Assembly (NCBI GenBank): GCA_934725685.1
Contig: CAKVBX010000016.1
Location: 1-31,262, forward strand
Source: an uncultured Bacilli bacterium
GTDB taxonomy: Bacteria > Bacillota_I > Bacilli_A > RFN20 > CAG-288
Length of the DNA: 31,262 nt
Direction of reading: 5' to 3'
Position 1 is the stretch's first letter, and every line of letters begins with the position of its first letter. Of this stretch, positions 15,913 to 24,300 are shown piece after piece. The notes under the pieces are model-generated. The model was not told the origin of the DNA, made no database searches, and saw nothing but the letters and a program-made list of their open reading frames with translations. The translations under genes were made by a program, and so were the position numbers.

Positions 15913-17319
15913 ATGAAACGTAATTTGAAAAATCTGTTAGTTGCATGCTGCTCTCTCGTTACCCTTGTTGGCTGTGGTGACAAAACATCTGAAGCAGGAA
16001 AGACGGATGGCGGAGAAACAAAAACTGGTGACGTCATCAACATTTGGTGCTGGAACTCTGAATTCCAGGGCAGATTCAACAGCTACTATCCGGAAGTTAA
16101 ATCTGTCGACGGAACTACTACGACTCTTAAGAGCGGAAAGAAAGTTCACTTCATCATTCACGCCAATGATAACAATGGTTATCAAATCCCGCTTGATCAG
16201 GCCTTGAAGAGCCAGGACAAAGCTGCCGCCGATGATAAAATCGATATGTTCCTTCTTGAGGCCGACTATGCTTTGAAGTATGTCGACACCGACTACACTC
16301 TTGATGTTAAGAAGGATATTGGACTTACCGATGACGATCTTGCCAATATGTATGACTACACAAAGACTATCGCCACCGATTCCAATGGTGCTCTTAAGGG
16401 TGTTTCCTGGCAGGCAACTCCTGGTCTTTATGCTTATCGTACGGATTTGGCCGAACAGGTTTACGGCGAAGGCGAAGCCACCCCGGAAAAGATGCAGGCG
16501 AGATTGTCCGACTGGACTAAGTTCGATTCTGCTGCTCAGGCTGCTCAGGCCAAGGGCGTTAAAATGGTTTCCGGTTATGATGATATGTATCGTGTCTTCT
16601 CCAATAACGCTACCACTTCCTGGGTCGATGGTTCCGGTAAGGTCACTGTTGACAAGGAAATAAAGAATTGGGTCAAGAAGGAAAAGTCCTATGTTGACGG
16701 CGGTATGTCCGGTAAGACCGAACTTTGGTCTGAAGCGTGGGCCAAGGATCAGGGACCCGATGGCAACGTCATGGGCTTCTTCTATTCCACTTGGGGTATC
16801 AACTTCACGCTTCTCGGCAACTCTTTAGCTGATGCAAACGCCGAGAAGAAGTTAGGTAATGGTCTCTTCGGAAAGTACAGAGTCATCGAAGGACCTGCCT
16901 CCTATTATTGGGGCGGAACCTGGATGGCCGGCTGCAAGGGCTCTGACAACATTCCTGAAATCAGAGATATCATGCAGAAGCTTACTTGCGACAAGGATAT
17001 TGCCAAGAAAATCACGGTCGATACCGAAGACTACACCAACAATAAGCTTGCCATGAACGAACTTGCCTCCGATCCGAATTATGGCTCTGCCTTCTTAGGC
17101 GGTCAGAACCATGTTGCGCTCTTCGCAAAGTCCGCTGACAAGATCAGACTTGCTGCCATGTCCGGTTATGATCAGGGCTGCAATGAACAGTATCAGAAGG
17201 CTATGCGTGACTACTTCGCTGGTACCGTCACCTTTGAAAAGGCCAATGCGAACTTTGAAACTCAGCTCAAAGCTCTCTATCCTGAAGTTACGTTCAACGA
17301 CCAGAATAAGGTTCTGTAA
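15913..17319 (+). CDS. Sugar ABC transporter solute-binding lipoprotein
   Basis: The 468-residue lipoprotein is the extracytoplasmic receptor of the importer. It has a signal peptide with lipobox LVGC (Cys21), a short charged linker, and a family 1 extracellular solute-binding fold starting at INIWCWNSEFQ. The GLYAYRTDLAEQVYG segment and the aromatic-rich GPASYYWGGTWMAG fit a carbohydrate receptor. The start is chosen at MKRNLKN because GAGGAGGGG lies just upstream; an upstream in-frame ATG (15838) lies inside the leader and lacks the signal peptide. It is divergent from cbp and shares its operators. Cellobiose or cellodextrin as ligand is inferred from the phosphorylase. Confidence 0.93.
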   Translation: MKRNLKNLLVACCSLVTLVGCGDKTSEAGKTDGGETKTGDVINIWCWNSEFQGRFNSYYPEVKSVDGTTTTLKSGKKVHFIIHANDNNGYQIPLDQALKSQDKAAADDKIDMFLLEADYALKYVDTDYTLDVKKDIGLTDDDLANMYDYTKTIATDSNGALKGVSWQATPGLYAYRTDLAEQVYGEGEATPEKMQARLSDWTKFDSAAQAAQAKGVKMVSGYDDMYRVFSNNATTSWVDGSGKVTVDKEIKNWVKKEKSYVDGGMSGKTELWSEAWAKDQGPDGNVMGFFYSTWGINFTLLGNSLADANAEKKLGNGLFGKYRVIEGPASYYWGGTWMAGCKGSDNIPEIRDIMQKLTCDKDIAKKITVDTEDYTNNKLAMNELASDPNYGSAFLGGQNHVALFAKSADKIRLAAMSGYDQGCNEQYQKAMRDYFAGTVTFEKANANFETQLKALYPEVTFNDQNKVL

Positions 17320-17349
17320 TCAGAAAATCACATCGTTTCTCCCTAGGGG

Positions 17350-17380
17350 AAGGAGTGGCCGAGGCCACTCCTTTCTTTTC
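17350..17380 (+). terminator. Intrinsic terminator of the binding-protein gene
   Basis: AAGGAGTGGCC and GGCCACTCCTT form an 11-bp stem with a 2-base centre, followed by a T-rich tract. Confidence 0.9.
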
Positions 17381-17416
17381 CGAGAAAACAGATGTTACAG
17401 AAACAGATAAATGTAG

Positions 17417-17461
17417 CATTTTCGCCGAAAATGTTGATTGTGCGTCAAACTCCTTTAAAAT
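17417..17461 (+). promoter_or_regulatory. Promoter and palindrome upstream of the dehydrogenase gene
   Basis: TTGATT (17434-17439) and TAAAAT (17456-17461) are 16 bases apart. Directly against the -35 box is a 17-base perfect palindrome with one central base, CATTTTCGCCGAAAATG (17417-17433), an operator or activator-site candidate. It differs from the LacI-type operator of the neighbouring island. Confidence 0.5.
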
Positions 17462-17491
17462 AGAGGAGTATGAGAAAAGGAGAACACATAC

Positions 17492-18460
17492 ATGAGTTAT
17501 AAGAAAGTTGTCGTTGCCGGTGGCGGTGTCCTTGGAAGCCAGATTGCCTTTCAGTCCGCTTATTGGGGATTCGATGTCACCATTTGGCTCAGAAGCGAAG
17601 GAAGTATCAAACGTACGCAGCCGAAGCTTGACCATTTGAAGGAAACCTATCTTTCTGATATCGAAAAGATGGCTGCTGTCGATCCGAAGTCTCCACTTTG
17701 GTGCCGCGGACTTGCCGATGGCGATGTTTTCGATGTCGAATCCGCCAAAAAGAGAGTTGAGGATGCTTACAACAACATTAAGCTCGAACTCGATATGAAG
17801 AAGGCGGTCGAGGACGCTGATCTTGTCATCGAATCCATGGCAGAAGAAGTCGATGCGAAGATTGATTTCTATAAGGCGCTCGCCCCGCTGCTTCCTGCAA
17901 AGACTGTCTTGGTCACTAATTCTTCCACACTTCTTCCTTCCCAGTTTGCCAAGTATACCGGAAGACCCGATAAGTATCTCTCCCTCCATTTTGCCAATAC
18001 CATCTGGAAGAACAACACGGCTGAAGTTATGGTTCAGGGACAGACTGATCATAAGTATTTCGATGAAATCATTGCCTTTGCCAATGATATCCATATGATT
18101 GCCCTTCCTGTCCTCAAGGAAAAGAACGGCTATCTTCTCAATTCCATGTTGGTTCCCTTCCTTCTCTCCGGTCTCGATCTTTATGCCGCCGGCGTTTCTG
18201 ATCCGAAGAGCATCGACTTGGCATGGACAAAGGGTACTGGTGCTCCGAAAGGTCCGTTCCAGATTTTCGATACTGTCGGTCTCAAGACTGCCTATAATAT
18301 TGTCAGCCAGTATCAGAAGGTTCCCGGACTTCTCAGTCCTCTCCTCCGCAAGATGATGATGCCTTATAATTTCAAGGCGATGCTTAAGATTCTCAAGGAG
18401 TATATCGATGCCGGTAAGCTCGGTATGTCTTCTGGAGAAGGCTTCTACAAGTACAACTGA
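17492..18460 (+). CDS. 3-hydroxyacyl-CoA dehydrogenase-like NAD-dependent oxidoreductase
   Basis: The 322-residue protein has an N-terminal Rossmann fold (VVVAGGGVLGSQIA, about 6-19) and the family pattern DADLVIESMAEE, TNSSTLLPS and a catalytic-type histidine in LHFANTIWKNNTAEVM, where most members read HFFNP. A C-terminal helical domain ends with GEGFYKY. The HFANxIW variant is the form I associate with stand-alone paralogues in lactobacilli and related Firmicutes, whose substrates are poorly defined. No other beta-oxidation or butyrate gene is adjacent, so a role outside fatty-acid metabolism is quite possible. The start has AAAGGAGA 8 bases upstream. Confidence 0.85.
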   Translation: MSYKKVVVAGGGVLGSQIAFQSAYWGFDVTIWLRSEGSIKRTQPKLDHLKETYLSDIEKMAAVDPKSPLWCRGLADGDVFDVESAKKRVEDAYNNIKLELDMKKAVEDADLVIESMAEEVDAKIDFYKALAPLLPAKTVLVTNSSTLLPSQFAKYTGRPDKYLSLHFANTIWKNNTAEVMVQGQTDHKYFDEIIAFANDIHMIALPVLKEKNGYLLNSMLVPFLLSGLDLYAAGVSDPKSIDLAWTKGTGAPKGPFQIFDTVGLKTAYNIVSQYQKVPGLLSPLLRKMMMPYNFKAMLKILKEYIDAGKLGMSSGEGFYKYN

Positions 18461-18480
18461 TTTATATCGATAAGTAACAT

Positions 18481-18508
18481 AAAAAGGGTGGCTTCGGCCA
18501 CTCTTTTT
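18481..18508. terminator. Bidirectional terminator between dehydrogenase and tetR
   Basis: AAAAAGGGTGGC and GCCACTCTTTTT pair (one G-T) around a TTCG tetraloop. A and T runs on both sides allow use by both convergent genes. Confidence 0.88.
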
Positions 18509-18532
18509 CATGTTTATACGGATATTCTTTAA

Positions 18533-19129
18533 TTATTCAGCAATCGGTGCTGCGAGCTTGAGGAGGGATTTGACGATGTCGGCTTCCGTAAGATGACTAT
18601 CCTCCAGGGTGCTGAAGTAGAGGGTGGAAGCAAAGGCACCTGCAAAGAAACTCGAGGTAACCTTGGTTTCCGCTCTGCTGGTGAGGAAATGGTCGTAGGT
18701 CCTATCCAGGTCTTCGAGTACTTCCTTGATGAATTTGGTAATGTTCCAATATAAGCACTTGGAATTATCGGCTTTGATCATTTTATCGATGGGAAGATGA
18801 CCTTCATAGAAGACGTGGACTACTTTTTCCAAACAGGACCGGAAAAAGATTTTACGGAGTGCATGAACATAGTGGTCAAGGTAGGGCTGGATGTTCTTCA
18901 TCAGTTCCTTCCGATAACGTTGGAAGAGGAAGTTAAGCAGTTCATTTTTGTCTTGGAAATTATTATAGAACGTGTTTTTGGAAATCATGGCGCGGTCTGT
19001 GATGTCCTTGATGGAGAGTTCGTCGAAGTTTTTCTCCTGAAGCAGTTCTTCCAGTGCATTTGCTAAATCCCTTTTGGTACGGACAATCCGTGCGTCTTCT
19101 TTGACTGAATTTTCGATATTATGTTCCAT
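18533..19129 (-). CDS. TetR/AcrR-family transcriptional regulator
   Basis: The 198-residue protein has the N-terminal TetR helix-turn-helix: TKRDLANALEELLQEKNFDELSIKDITDRAMISKNTFYNNFQDKNELL, about residues 15-62. An all-helical ligand domain follows. The start MEHNIENS has AAGG 8 bases upstream; the frame stays open far upstream, but that extension runs through the divergent gene and is not real. It is divergent from a three-gene ABC exporter and probably represses it through the inverted repeat at 19226-19256 (inferred). Confidence 0.92.
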   Translation of the reverse strand: MEHNIENSVKEDARIVRTKRDLANALEELLQEKNFDELSIKDITDRAMISKNTFYNNFQDKNELLNFLFQRYRKELMKNIQPYLDHYVHALRKIFFRSCLEKVVHVFYEGHLPIDKMIKADNSKCLYWNITKFIKEVLEDLDRTYDHFLTSRAETKVTSSFFAGAFASTLYFSTLEDSHLTEADIVKSLLKLAAPIAE

Positions 19130-19157
19130 GTTGTATACCTTCTTTGCCGATAGGAGT

Positions 19158-19170
19158 GTTTGTATCAAAC
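19158..19170. promoter_or_regulatory. Short palindrome near the tetR start
   Basis: GTTTG-TAT-CAAAC is a 5-3-5 inverted repeat 29 bases upstream of the tetR start codon. A role as a second operator is only a possibility. Confidence 0.25.
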
Positions 19171-19187
19171 TTTTTTGCACTTTGCTA

Positions 19188-19216
19188 TTGAAATTTAACT
19201 CGTGCACGGCTATTAT
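19188..19216 (+). promoter_or_regulatory. Promoter of the ABC exporter operon
   Basis: TTGAAA (19188-19193) and TATTAT (19211-19216) are 17 bases apart. Transcription should start near 19223, three bases before the large inverted repeat. Confidence 0.7.
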
Positions 19217-19225
19217 ATCACGTGT

Positions 19226-19256
19226 AAAGTTATTGGGCAAGCGTACCAATAACTTT
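19226..19256. promoter_or_regulatory. Perfect inverted repeat, probable TetR operator
   Basis: AAAGTTATTGG (19226-19236) and CCAATAACTTT (19246-19256) are exact reverse complements separated by 9 bases. The site lies between the predicted transcription start and the ribosome binding site of the exporter operon. Symmetry, size and the divergent tetR gene make it the likely operator; an RNA hairpin in the leader is the alternative. Confidence 0.7.
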
Positions 19257-19273
19257 GAAGGGAGGAAATCAAC

Positions 19274-20197
19274 ATGGAACATGTCATCGAAATCGATCAT
19301 CTCACCAAAGACTACGGACAGGGGCGCGGTGTCTTCGATGTTTCTTTCTTTGTCGATAAAGGAGAGGTCTTCGGATTCCTCGGACCGAATGGTGCTGGAA
19401 AGTCCACGACAATCCGTCACCTGATGGGCTTCTCCGTTCCGGACAAAGGCCAGACCATGCTCAATGGGCATAATTCATTGAAGGAAAGGGATATCATCAT
19501 GCAGGGTGTTTCCTATATCCCTGGCGAAATCGCTTTGCCGGACAATCTCCGGGGAAAGGAAGTCATCGAAGAGCAGATGCAGCTGAAGGGGCTGAAAGAT
19601 AAGACATTCTTAGAATGGCTGAGAAAGACCTTCGAACTGGATGATTCTTTATACTGTAAGGAGATGTCCCTCGGCATGAAGCGTAAGATGGCGATTGTCT
19701 GTGCCTTCATGAATGATCCGGATGTCATCATCATGGATGAGCCTTCTTCCGGTCTCGATCCGGAGATGCAGGAAAAATTCGTCGAACTGGTACGTTTGGA
19801 GAAAAAGAGAGGAAAGACAATTCTTCTCTCTTCCCATATCTTCTCTGAGGTCGATGCCTGCTGCGACAGGATTGCAGTTATCAAAGACGGGAAGATTGTT
19901 TCCCTCTTTGTCGCTGACGATCTCAAACACAAATCGGTGAAGACGTATCATGTGACCTACGGAACGGAAGAAAGAAAAGACGAAGTGAAGAAGAAGATGG
20001 AAGAGGCTTCCTTCACGGTCGATGATTCCACGGTGAATCCGAGAAGAATCACCGTCCACGTTCCGGAACAGAGGCTTCACGATTTTCTCCTCTCTCTTCC
20101 GAAGGATTTTGTCGATTTCTCCGAAAAGAAAGAGACCCTGGAGGATTATTTCATGTCCTTCTATAAGGAAGACAGAAAATATGGAGGTATCAAATGA
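19274..20197 (+). CDS. ABC exporter ATPase 1
   Basis: The 307-residue ATP-binding protein has Walker A GPNGAGKST, Walker B VIIMDEP, D-loop SGLDPEM and H-loop SSH. The signature is MSLGMKRK, the SLGM form common in DrrA/Nat-type exporter ATPases. About 85 residues after the ABC core form a C-terminal domain as in that group. The start has GGGAGG 7 bases upstream. It overlaps the next ATPase gene by four bases. The two ATPases share the opening 'IDHVTKDYGQGRG' pattern, so they are paralogues by duplication and probably form a heterodimer. Confidence 0.92.
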   Translation: MEHVIEIDHLTKDYGQGRGVFDVSFFVDKGEVFGFLGPNGAGKSTTIRHLMGFSVPDKGQTMLNGHNSLKERDIIMQGVSYIPGEIALPDNLRGKEVIEEQMQLKGLKDKTFLEWLRKTFELDDSLYCKEMSLGMKRKMAIVCAFMNDPDVIIMDEPSSGLDPEMQEKFVELVRLEKKRGKTILLSSHIFSEVDACCDRIAVIKDGKIVSLFVADDLKHKSVKTYHVTYGTEERKDEVKKKMEEASFTVDDSTVNPRRITVHVPEQRLHDFLLSLPKDFVDFSEKKETLEDYFMSFYKEDRKYGGIK

Positions 20198-21117
20198 TGG
20201 ATGAGGAAAAGAAAACAGTCATCTATATCGACCATGTCACCAAGGATTACGGACAGGGAAGAGGAAACTTTGACCTTACTCTCGACATCCATGAAGGGGA
20301 GACAATGGGAATCGTTGGAGAAAATGGCGCCGGAAAGACGACATTGATCCGTCAGATTATGGGATTCATCAAGTCTGACAAAGGTCACATCCATATCTAT
20401 AACATGGATGCCTACAAAGATGCCGCCAATACCAAGAACTATATCGGTTATATCCCGGGAGAAATCAATTTTCCGGATGTGAAGAGCGGAACGGAGTTTC
20501 TCCACTCCTATGGCAGAAGCCTCGGCATGAAGAAGGAAAACTTCGATTATGCCGATGAAATCATTCAGAGGATGCAGCTCGATATTCGGGCCTATCCGAA
20601 GCGAATGAGCAAAGGCATGAAGCAGAAGACTGCCATTGTTTCCGCCTTCATGCTGAAGGCACCGATCATCCTGATGGATGAACCGACGACCGGTCTCGAT
20701 CCTCTGATGAGAGATGAACTGTTGACTTTGGTCGAAGAACAGAAGAAGCGTAACGCCACCATGTTCATTTCTTCTAATACCATCGAAGAGCTCGAACGTG
20801 TCTGCGATAGGGTTGCCTTGATTTCACAGGGCAAAATCGTGGATATCGCCAACATGAATGACATCCGGAACCGTTACTTCCGTGACTTCAAGATCGAGTT
20901 CAACAACGAAGCGGATTATCTGACCTTCTTAAAGGAACGGGATGATGTCATCCGTGTGCAGCCACAGTTCAATCAGGCGACTCTGAGAGTGGACCGGAAA
21001 TGTGTCGATCTGCTTCTGAACCGGTTATCGGAATTGGATGTCAAATATGTATCAGAAGTGAAATACAATCTTGCGAATTACTTTGATGAGGTCCGCAAGA
21101 ATGGGAAAGGAGCCTAG
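20194..21117 (+). CDS. ABC exporter ATPase 2
   Basis: This second 307-residue ATPase has Walker A GENGAGKTT, signature MSKGMKQK, Walker B IILMDEP and D-loop TGLDPLM. The H-loop position reads SSNTIEE, so the usual histidine is replaced by Asn, which suggests a weaker or degenerate ATP site on this subunit (inferred). It overlaps the first ATPase gene by four bases and ends two bases before the permease start. Confidence 0.92.
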   Translation: MMDEEKKTVIYIDHVTKDYGQGRGNFDLTLDIHEGETMGIVGENGAGKTTLIRQIMGFIKSDKGHIHIYNMDAYKDAANTKNYIGYIPGEINFPDVKSGTEFLHSYGRSLGMKKENFDYADEIIQRMQLDIRAYPKRMSKGMKQKTAIVSAFMLKAPIILMDEPTTGLDPLMRDELLTLVEEQKKRNATMFISSNTIEELERVCDRVALISQGKIVDIANMNDIRNRYFRDFKIEFNNEADYLTFLKERDDVIRVQPQFNQATLRVDRKCVDLLLNRLSELDVKYVSEVKYNLANYFDEVRKNGKGA

Positions 21118-21119
21118 CT

Positions 21120-23504
21120 ATGCTGACTAGAGATGATTTACTTCTTCAGGGAATCAAGATCCCGGAAGAACAGAAGAAAATAGAAATGGCACTTCCGCCG
21201 TCCATCAGTGGAAATCCCGGCGGAGAGAAGAAACATAAGCGCGTATTCTCTCCTGCTTTGTTTCGGGAATCTCTTCATTCGAACCGGGTGGGACTTGCCA
21301 TTGTTTCCGTCGCCAATGCTTTGATCATGGTCGCCATCATCGTCATTCTTTCTACGCTCAATATCAATGCGACGGCCGATGCTTTGAAGGATCTTTTCGG
21401 CAATGCCGACACGGAGAATACGGTCAAGAGTGGTGCTATCAGCATGTATTCTGCCTTTGAAAATTCCGCCGATGCCTATCTCACCTTCGAAGAGAGCGAG
21501 GACACGCTCACCACGATGACGACCACAATGTTCGACATGGTGGATGACTCCTCCACAGAGCAGCAAATCAATGCGGCGAAGATTGTCTATGATGCTACGT
21601 ACCGCCTTGCTTCCGGTACGGAGGAACAAAAAAACGCATCTGCCAAGAGCACGACGATGACGACTGTGAATGCCATCATCGATAATAACGCTTCCCTTTC
21701 TGAGGATGAAAAAGCAGTCAGCAAGAAGGTAATGTCGTACTATTTCGACATCTATGCCAATGACAAGTCGGCTAAGACAAGAGATATCCTGATTCAGGCA
21801 CTTCCTCTCACAGTTTCCGATGTGATTGCAGAGCAGCAATCTCTTACAGATGAAAAGAAGACGGAAGTAAGAAAAGTCTATGATAACGCCTTTGATCGTG
21901 TCTTTGTGAAAAATGAAGACAAAAAGGAAGTATCCTTTGAAACAGCCATCGATACGATGAAACTGATTACGGATGGAATGCAGGGCGAATTCATCAACTC
22001 TGTCTCAGATAAGATTCTTGCTGCCTACAACAAAGACAAGGCAGCCTATCTTGCGGACAAGAGCATCGAATCCAGCATTCTCTCGGAGGAAGTTCAGTCG
22101 TTTGTCTACGACAGCATCGAGTCGTTTGCCTACTATCAGTACCTCCCTGCCTACACGGTTGATGTCGTCACTTCCGACCGCGGTTATCCGGTCCGTTATG
22201 TCGGCACGGGAGAATACTCCAAGAACGGCAACGAAATCATGAAGGAAATCGAAATCCAGTCCTATAATCCGACACTCTATACCAAGGTGACCGGCAGCAT
22301 GGGAGCTAAATCCAACATGCTCGAAAAGATGCATAAGCAGATCATCACCGGTGAGGATTATACGGAGGAGGAAATCACAAAAGCCAAGGAAGATGCCAAG
22401 GAAGATCTCAAGATGGTCAAAGAGAACCTTGCTTCCTTCATGAATGATTTCCTCAAGCTCGACAAGGACGGAAAGAACGAGTATTATGACGGACAGAGTC
22501 TCATCGACTCCGCTCTGACTTCCAGAATCTCTTCTATTGTCACGACAATGGCAGAAGAGGAAGTCGTTGAACGTTACAATAAGAATCATGATGTCAAGGT
22601 CGATACCGTCTACGAAATCACTAAAGAAAATTACTCCATGTCCGGAGAGGAGATGGTCAATACCGTCAAAGGATATGTCGATAGCGGTATCGCTTCCTAT
22701 AAGAGCTATCTTGTCTCCTGCAAAAACAAAGGCTATTCCGATATGGATTGCCTGATGGTCGCTACCGTCAAGGGAAGCACCGGTGTCATCAATCAGCTTC
22801 CTGGAAAGGTATCCGATTCTCTCACAGAAATGGGCGAAATGAACACCTATGGTATCATGGTCGGTGTCGTCGGATTCGGAATCGCTGCCTTGCTTGTCCC
22901 GATGGTTTACACCATCATGACTGCCAACAATCTTGTCGCCAACAAAGTCGAGACGGGTTCCCTTGCCTTCACCCTTTCCACACCGACCCGCCGTATCTCC
23001 TTTGTCTTTACCGAAGCGGTCTATCTCATCTTCACGGAAGTTGTCATGGGTGCTGTCCTTCTTGTCGCATCCATCATCACCCAGTCGATTGGTATCGCTT
23101 TAGGCGGTACGGATCTCCTTGTGTCCTTACCGATCAGCGATATCTGTCTCTATGCGTTAGGCAACTTCATGATCACCCTTGCTGTCTCCGGCATCTGCTT
23201 CCTCTCCTCCTGCGTCTTCAATAAGTCTTCTCAGGCGATTGCCATCGGAGGCGGTATCACGATTTTCTTCTTCATCTGCTCCATCCTCGGTCTCTTCGGT
23301 ACTCCTGCCATTCCGGGCACTGCCCGTATCGAGGCGATGAACTACTTCAATTACTTCACCATCGATTCCCTCTTCGATGCGATGGCCGTTATGAACAAGG
23401 ATTGGCTGACCTATGGTCTCAAGTTGATGGGTCTCGCCATTATCATCGTCATGACGTATTCGGCCGGTATGGCAAGATTCACGAAGAAGGATCTTCCGCT
23501 TTAA
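21120..23504 (+). CDS. ABC exporter permease with large extracytoplasmic domain
   Basis: The 794-residue membrane protein has a cytoplasmic N-terminus of about 57 residues and one membrane segment (about 58-82). A long hydrophilic stretch of about 490 residues (about 83-575) is predicted outside, followed by five membrane segments near 577-600, 629-660, 676-700, 706-727 and 766-783. The loop TANNLVANKVETGSLAFTLSTPTRR is the typical ABC-2 coupling region. The outer part is rich in Asp, Lys, Ser and Thr and mostly helical in appearance; I recognise no named domain. With two ATPases and one permease gene, the complex may contain two copies of this protein. Substrate is unknown; a toxic compound or lipid/peptide is possible given the TetR control. 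The start has AAAGGAG 7 bases upstream. Confidence 0.88.
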   Translation: MLTRDDLLLQGIKIPEEQKKIEMALPPSISGNPGGEKKHKRVFSPALFRESLHSNRVGLAIVSVANALIMVAIIVILSTLNINATADALKDLFGNADTENTVKSGAISMYSAFENSADAYLTFEESEDTLTTMTTTMFDMVDDSSTEQQINAAKIVYDATYRLASGTEEQKNASAKSTTMTTVNAIIDNNASLSEDEKAVSKKVMSYYFDIYANDKSAKTRDILIQALPLTVSDVIAEQQSLTDEKKTEVRKVYDNAFDRVFVKNEDKKEVSFETAIDTMKLITDGMQGEFINSVSDKILAAYNKDKAAYLADKSIESSILSEEVQSFVYDSIESFAYYQYLPAYTVDVVTSDRGYPVRYVGTGEYSKNGNEIMKEIEIQSYNPTLYTKVTGSMGAKSNMLEKMHKQIITGEDYTEEEITKAKEDAKEDLKMVKENLASFMNDFLKLDKDGKNEYYDGQSLIDSALTSRISSIVTTMAEEEVVERYNKNHDVKVDTVYEITKENYSMSGEEMVNTVKGYVDSGIASYKSYLVSCKNKGYSDMDCLMVATVKGSTGVINQLPGKVSDSLTEMGEMNTYGIMVGVVGFGIAALLVPMVYTIMTANNLVANKVETGSLAFTLSTPTRRISFVFTEAVYLIFTEVVMGAVLLVASIITQSIGIALGGTDLLVSLPISDICLYALGNFMITLAVSGICFLSSCVFNKSSQAIAIGGGITIFFFICSILGLFGTPAIPGTARIEAMNYFNYFTIDSLFDAMAVMNKDWLTYGLKLMGLAIIIVMTYSAGMARFTKKDLPL

Positions 23505-23521
23505 ACCGAAAGAAAATAGAT

Positions 23522-23557
23522 ACGAAAAAACAGTGGCTTCGGTCGCTGTTTTTTCGT
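23522..23557. terminator. Terminator of the ABC exporter operon
   Basis: ACGAAAAAACAGTGGC and GTCGCTGTTTTTTCGT form a 16-bp stem with two G-T pairs and a TTCG tetraloop. It ends the exporter operon on the plus strand. Confidence 0.9.
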
Positions 23558-23580
23558 TTGGACCTATATATTCTGTTGGT

Positions 23581-24150
23581 ATGAATATCAAAGATAGAAT
23601 CGACAGAATGCCTTTGGCCTCGAAGGAAATGATGAAAAGGGCAATCAAAGATGTTTCATTTGCGGAACGGCTGTTTTCGGTCCTGCTTTTTCGGGAGCTT
23701 CATCTTCTGGATACAAAAAGCGATGCTGTTCTCGAAGTGGACGGGATTCCATGCGCTTGTCTCGATGGTCTTCTTTTTGAGGAAAAGGGAATCTACGGAA
23801 TTCTTGTCGCCGAAAAGGAAGAGGAATGCGAAAAGAGTTTTCTCCTTCGGCTGGAAGGACTCTTAGAGAGTTTATATGAAACGGATGGGGAAGAGAAGGA
23901 GGTCCGTCTGCTCTGCTTTGCTAGGAATGCGAGGGAAGAGCATTATTTCGAGTATCTTCCTTTTGGGGTGGAGACGATGCTCTTCGATTTTGGAATCACT
24001 GTTTTTTCACTGAAGGAATCCGAAGATTATACGGATGTTTTCTCTCGGATGATTCAGGACGTTTTTGAAGAGGATGCCAGTAAAATCAGTGATGGATTCC
24101 TTCGTGAAAAACTCCGTTGGACGAGATGGGAACTCAAGGAACAATATTGA
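23581..24150 (+). CDS. Hypothetical protein, possible PD-(D/E)XK-like fold
   Basis: The predicted soluble protein has 189 residues from ATG 23581; the open frame begins 48 bases earlier inside the preceding terminator, so that start is rejected. No good ribosome binding site precedes the ATG. It is acidic with no signal peptide or membrane segment. The middle reads DAVLEVDGIPCACLDGLLFEEKG then IYGILVAEKEEE; an Asp-strand-ExK order of this kind occurs in PD-(D/E)XK nuclease folds, but the match is weak. I do not assign a function. It stands alone between the exporter operon and a lipoprotein gene. Confidence 0.65.
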   Translation: MNIKDRIDRMPLASKEMMKRAIKDVSFAERLFSVLLFRELHLLDTKSDAVLEVDGIPCACLDGLLFEEKGIYGILVAEKEEECEKSFLLRLEGLLESLYETDGEEKEVRLLCFARNAREEHYFEYLPFGVETMLFDFGITVFSLKESEDYTDVFSRMIQDVFEEDASKISDGFLREKLRWTRWELKEQY

Positions 24151-24223
24151 AATATGTTAAAATGACAAGTAAATTATCATATTGAATTAAAATGGACGGA
24201 TAGTTTTTTTGTCCTCGAAATGC

Positions 24224-24237
24224 TGTAAGCGTTTACA
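24224..24237. promoter_or_regulatory. cre/LacI-type operator
   Basis: TGTAAGCGTTTACA matches the CcpA catabolite-responsive element pattern TGWAANCGNTNWCA and the operator consensus of the cellobiose island. Either CcpA or the island's LacI protein could bind. Confidence 0.65.
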
Positions 24238-24300
24238 TTCCACTCATTTTCTTTTTACATAATGTTTTGAGTGTAAAGAAAAATGACAATTTTCTACAAA

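Noticed and set aside
17294..18511. 405-codon minus-strand frame opposite the dehydrogenase gene
   Set aside because: It runs antisense through the dehydrogenase gene and its terminators, and shows no family motif.
19130..19471. Upstream in-frame extension of the tetR gene (114 codons)
   Set aside because: It lies across the divergent promoter and into ATPase 1. A ribosome binding site and the normal TetR length support the start at 19129.
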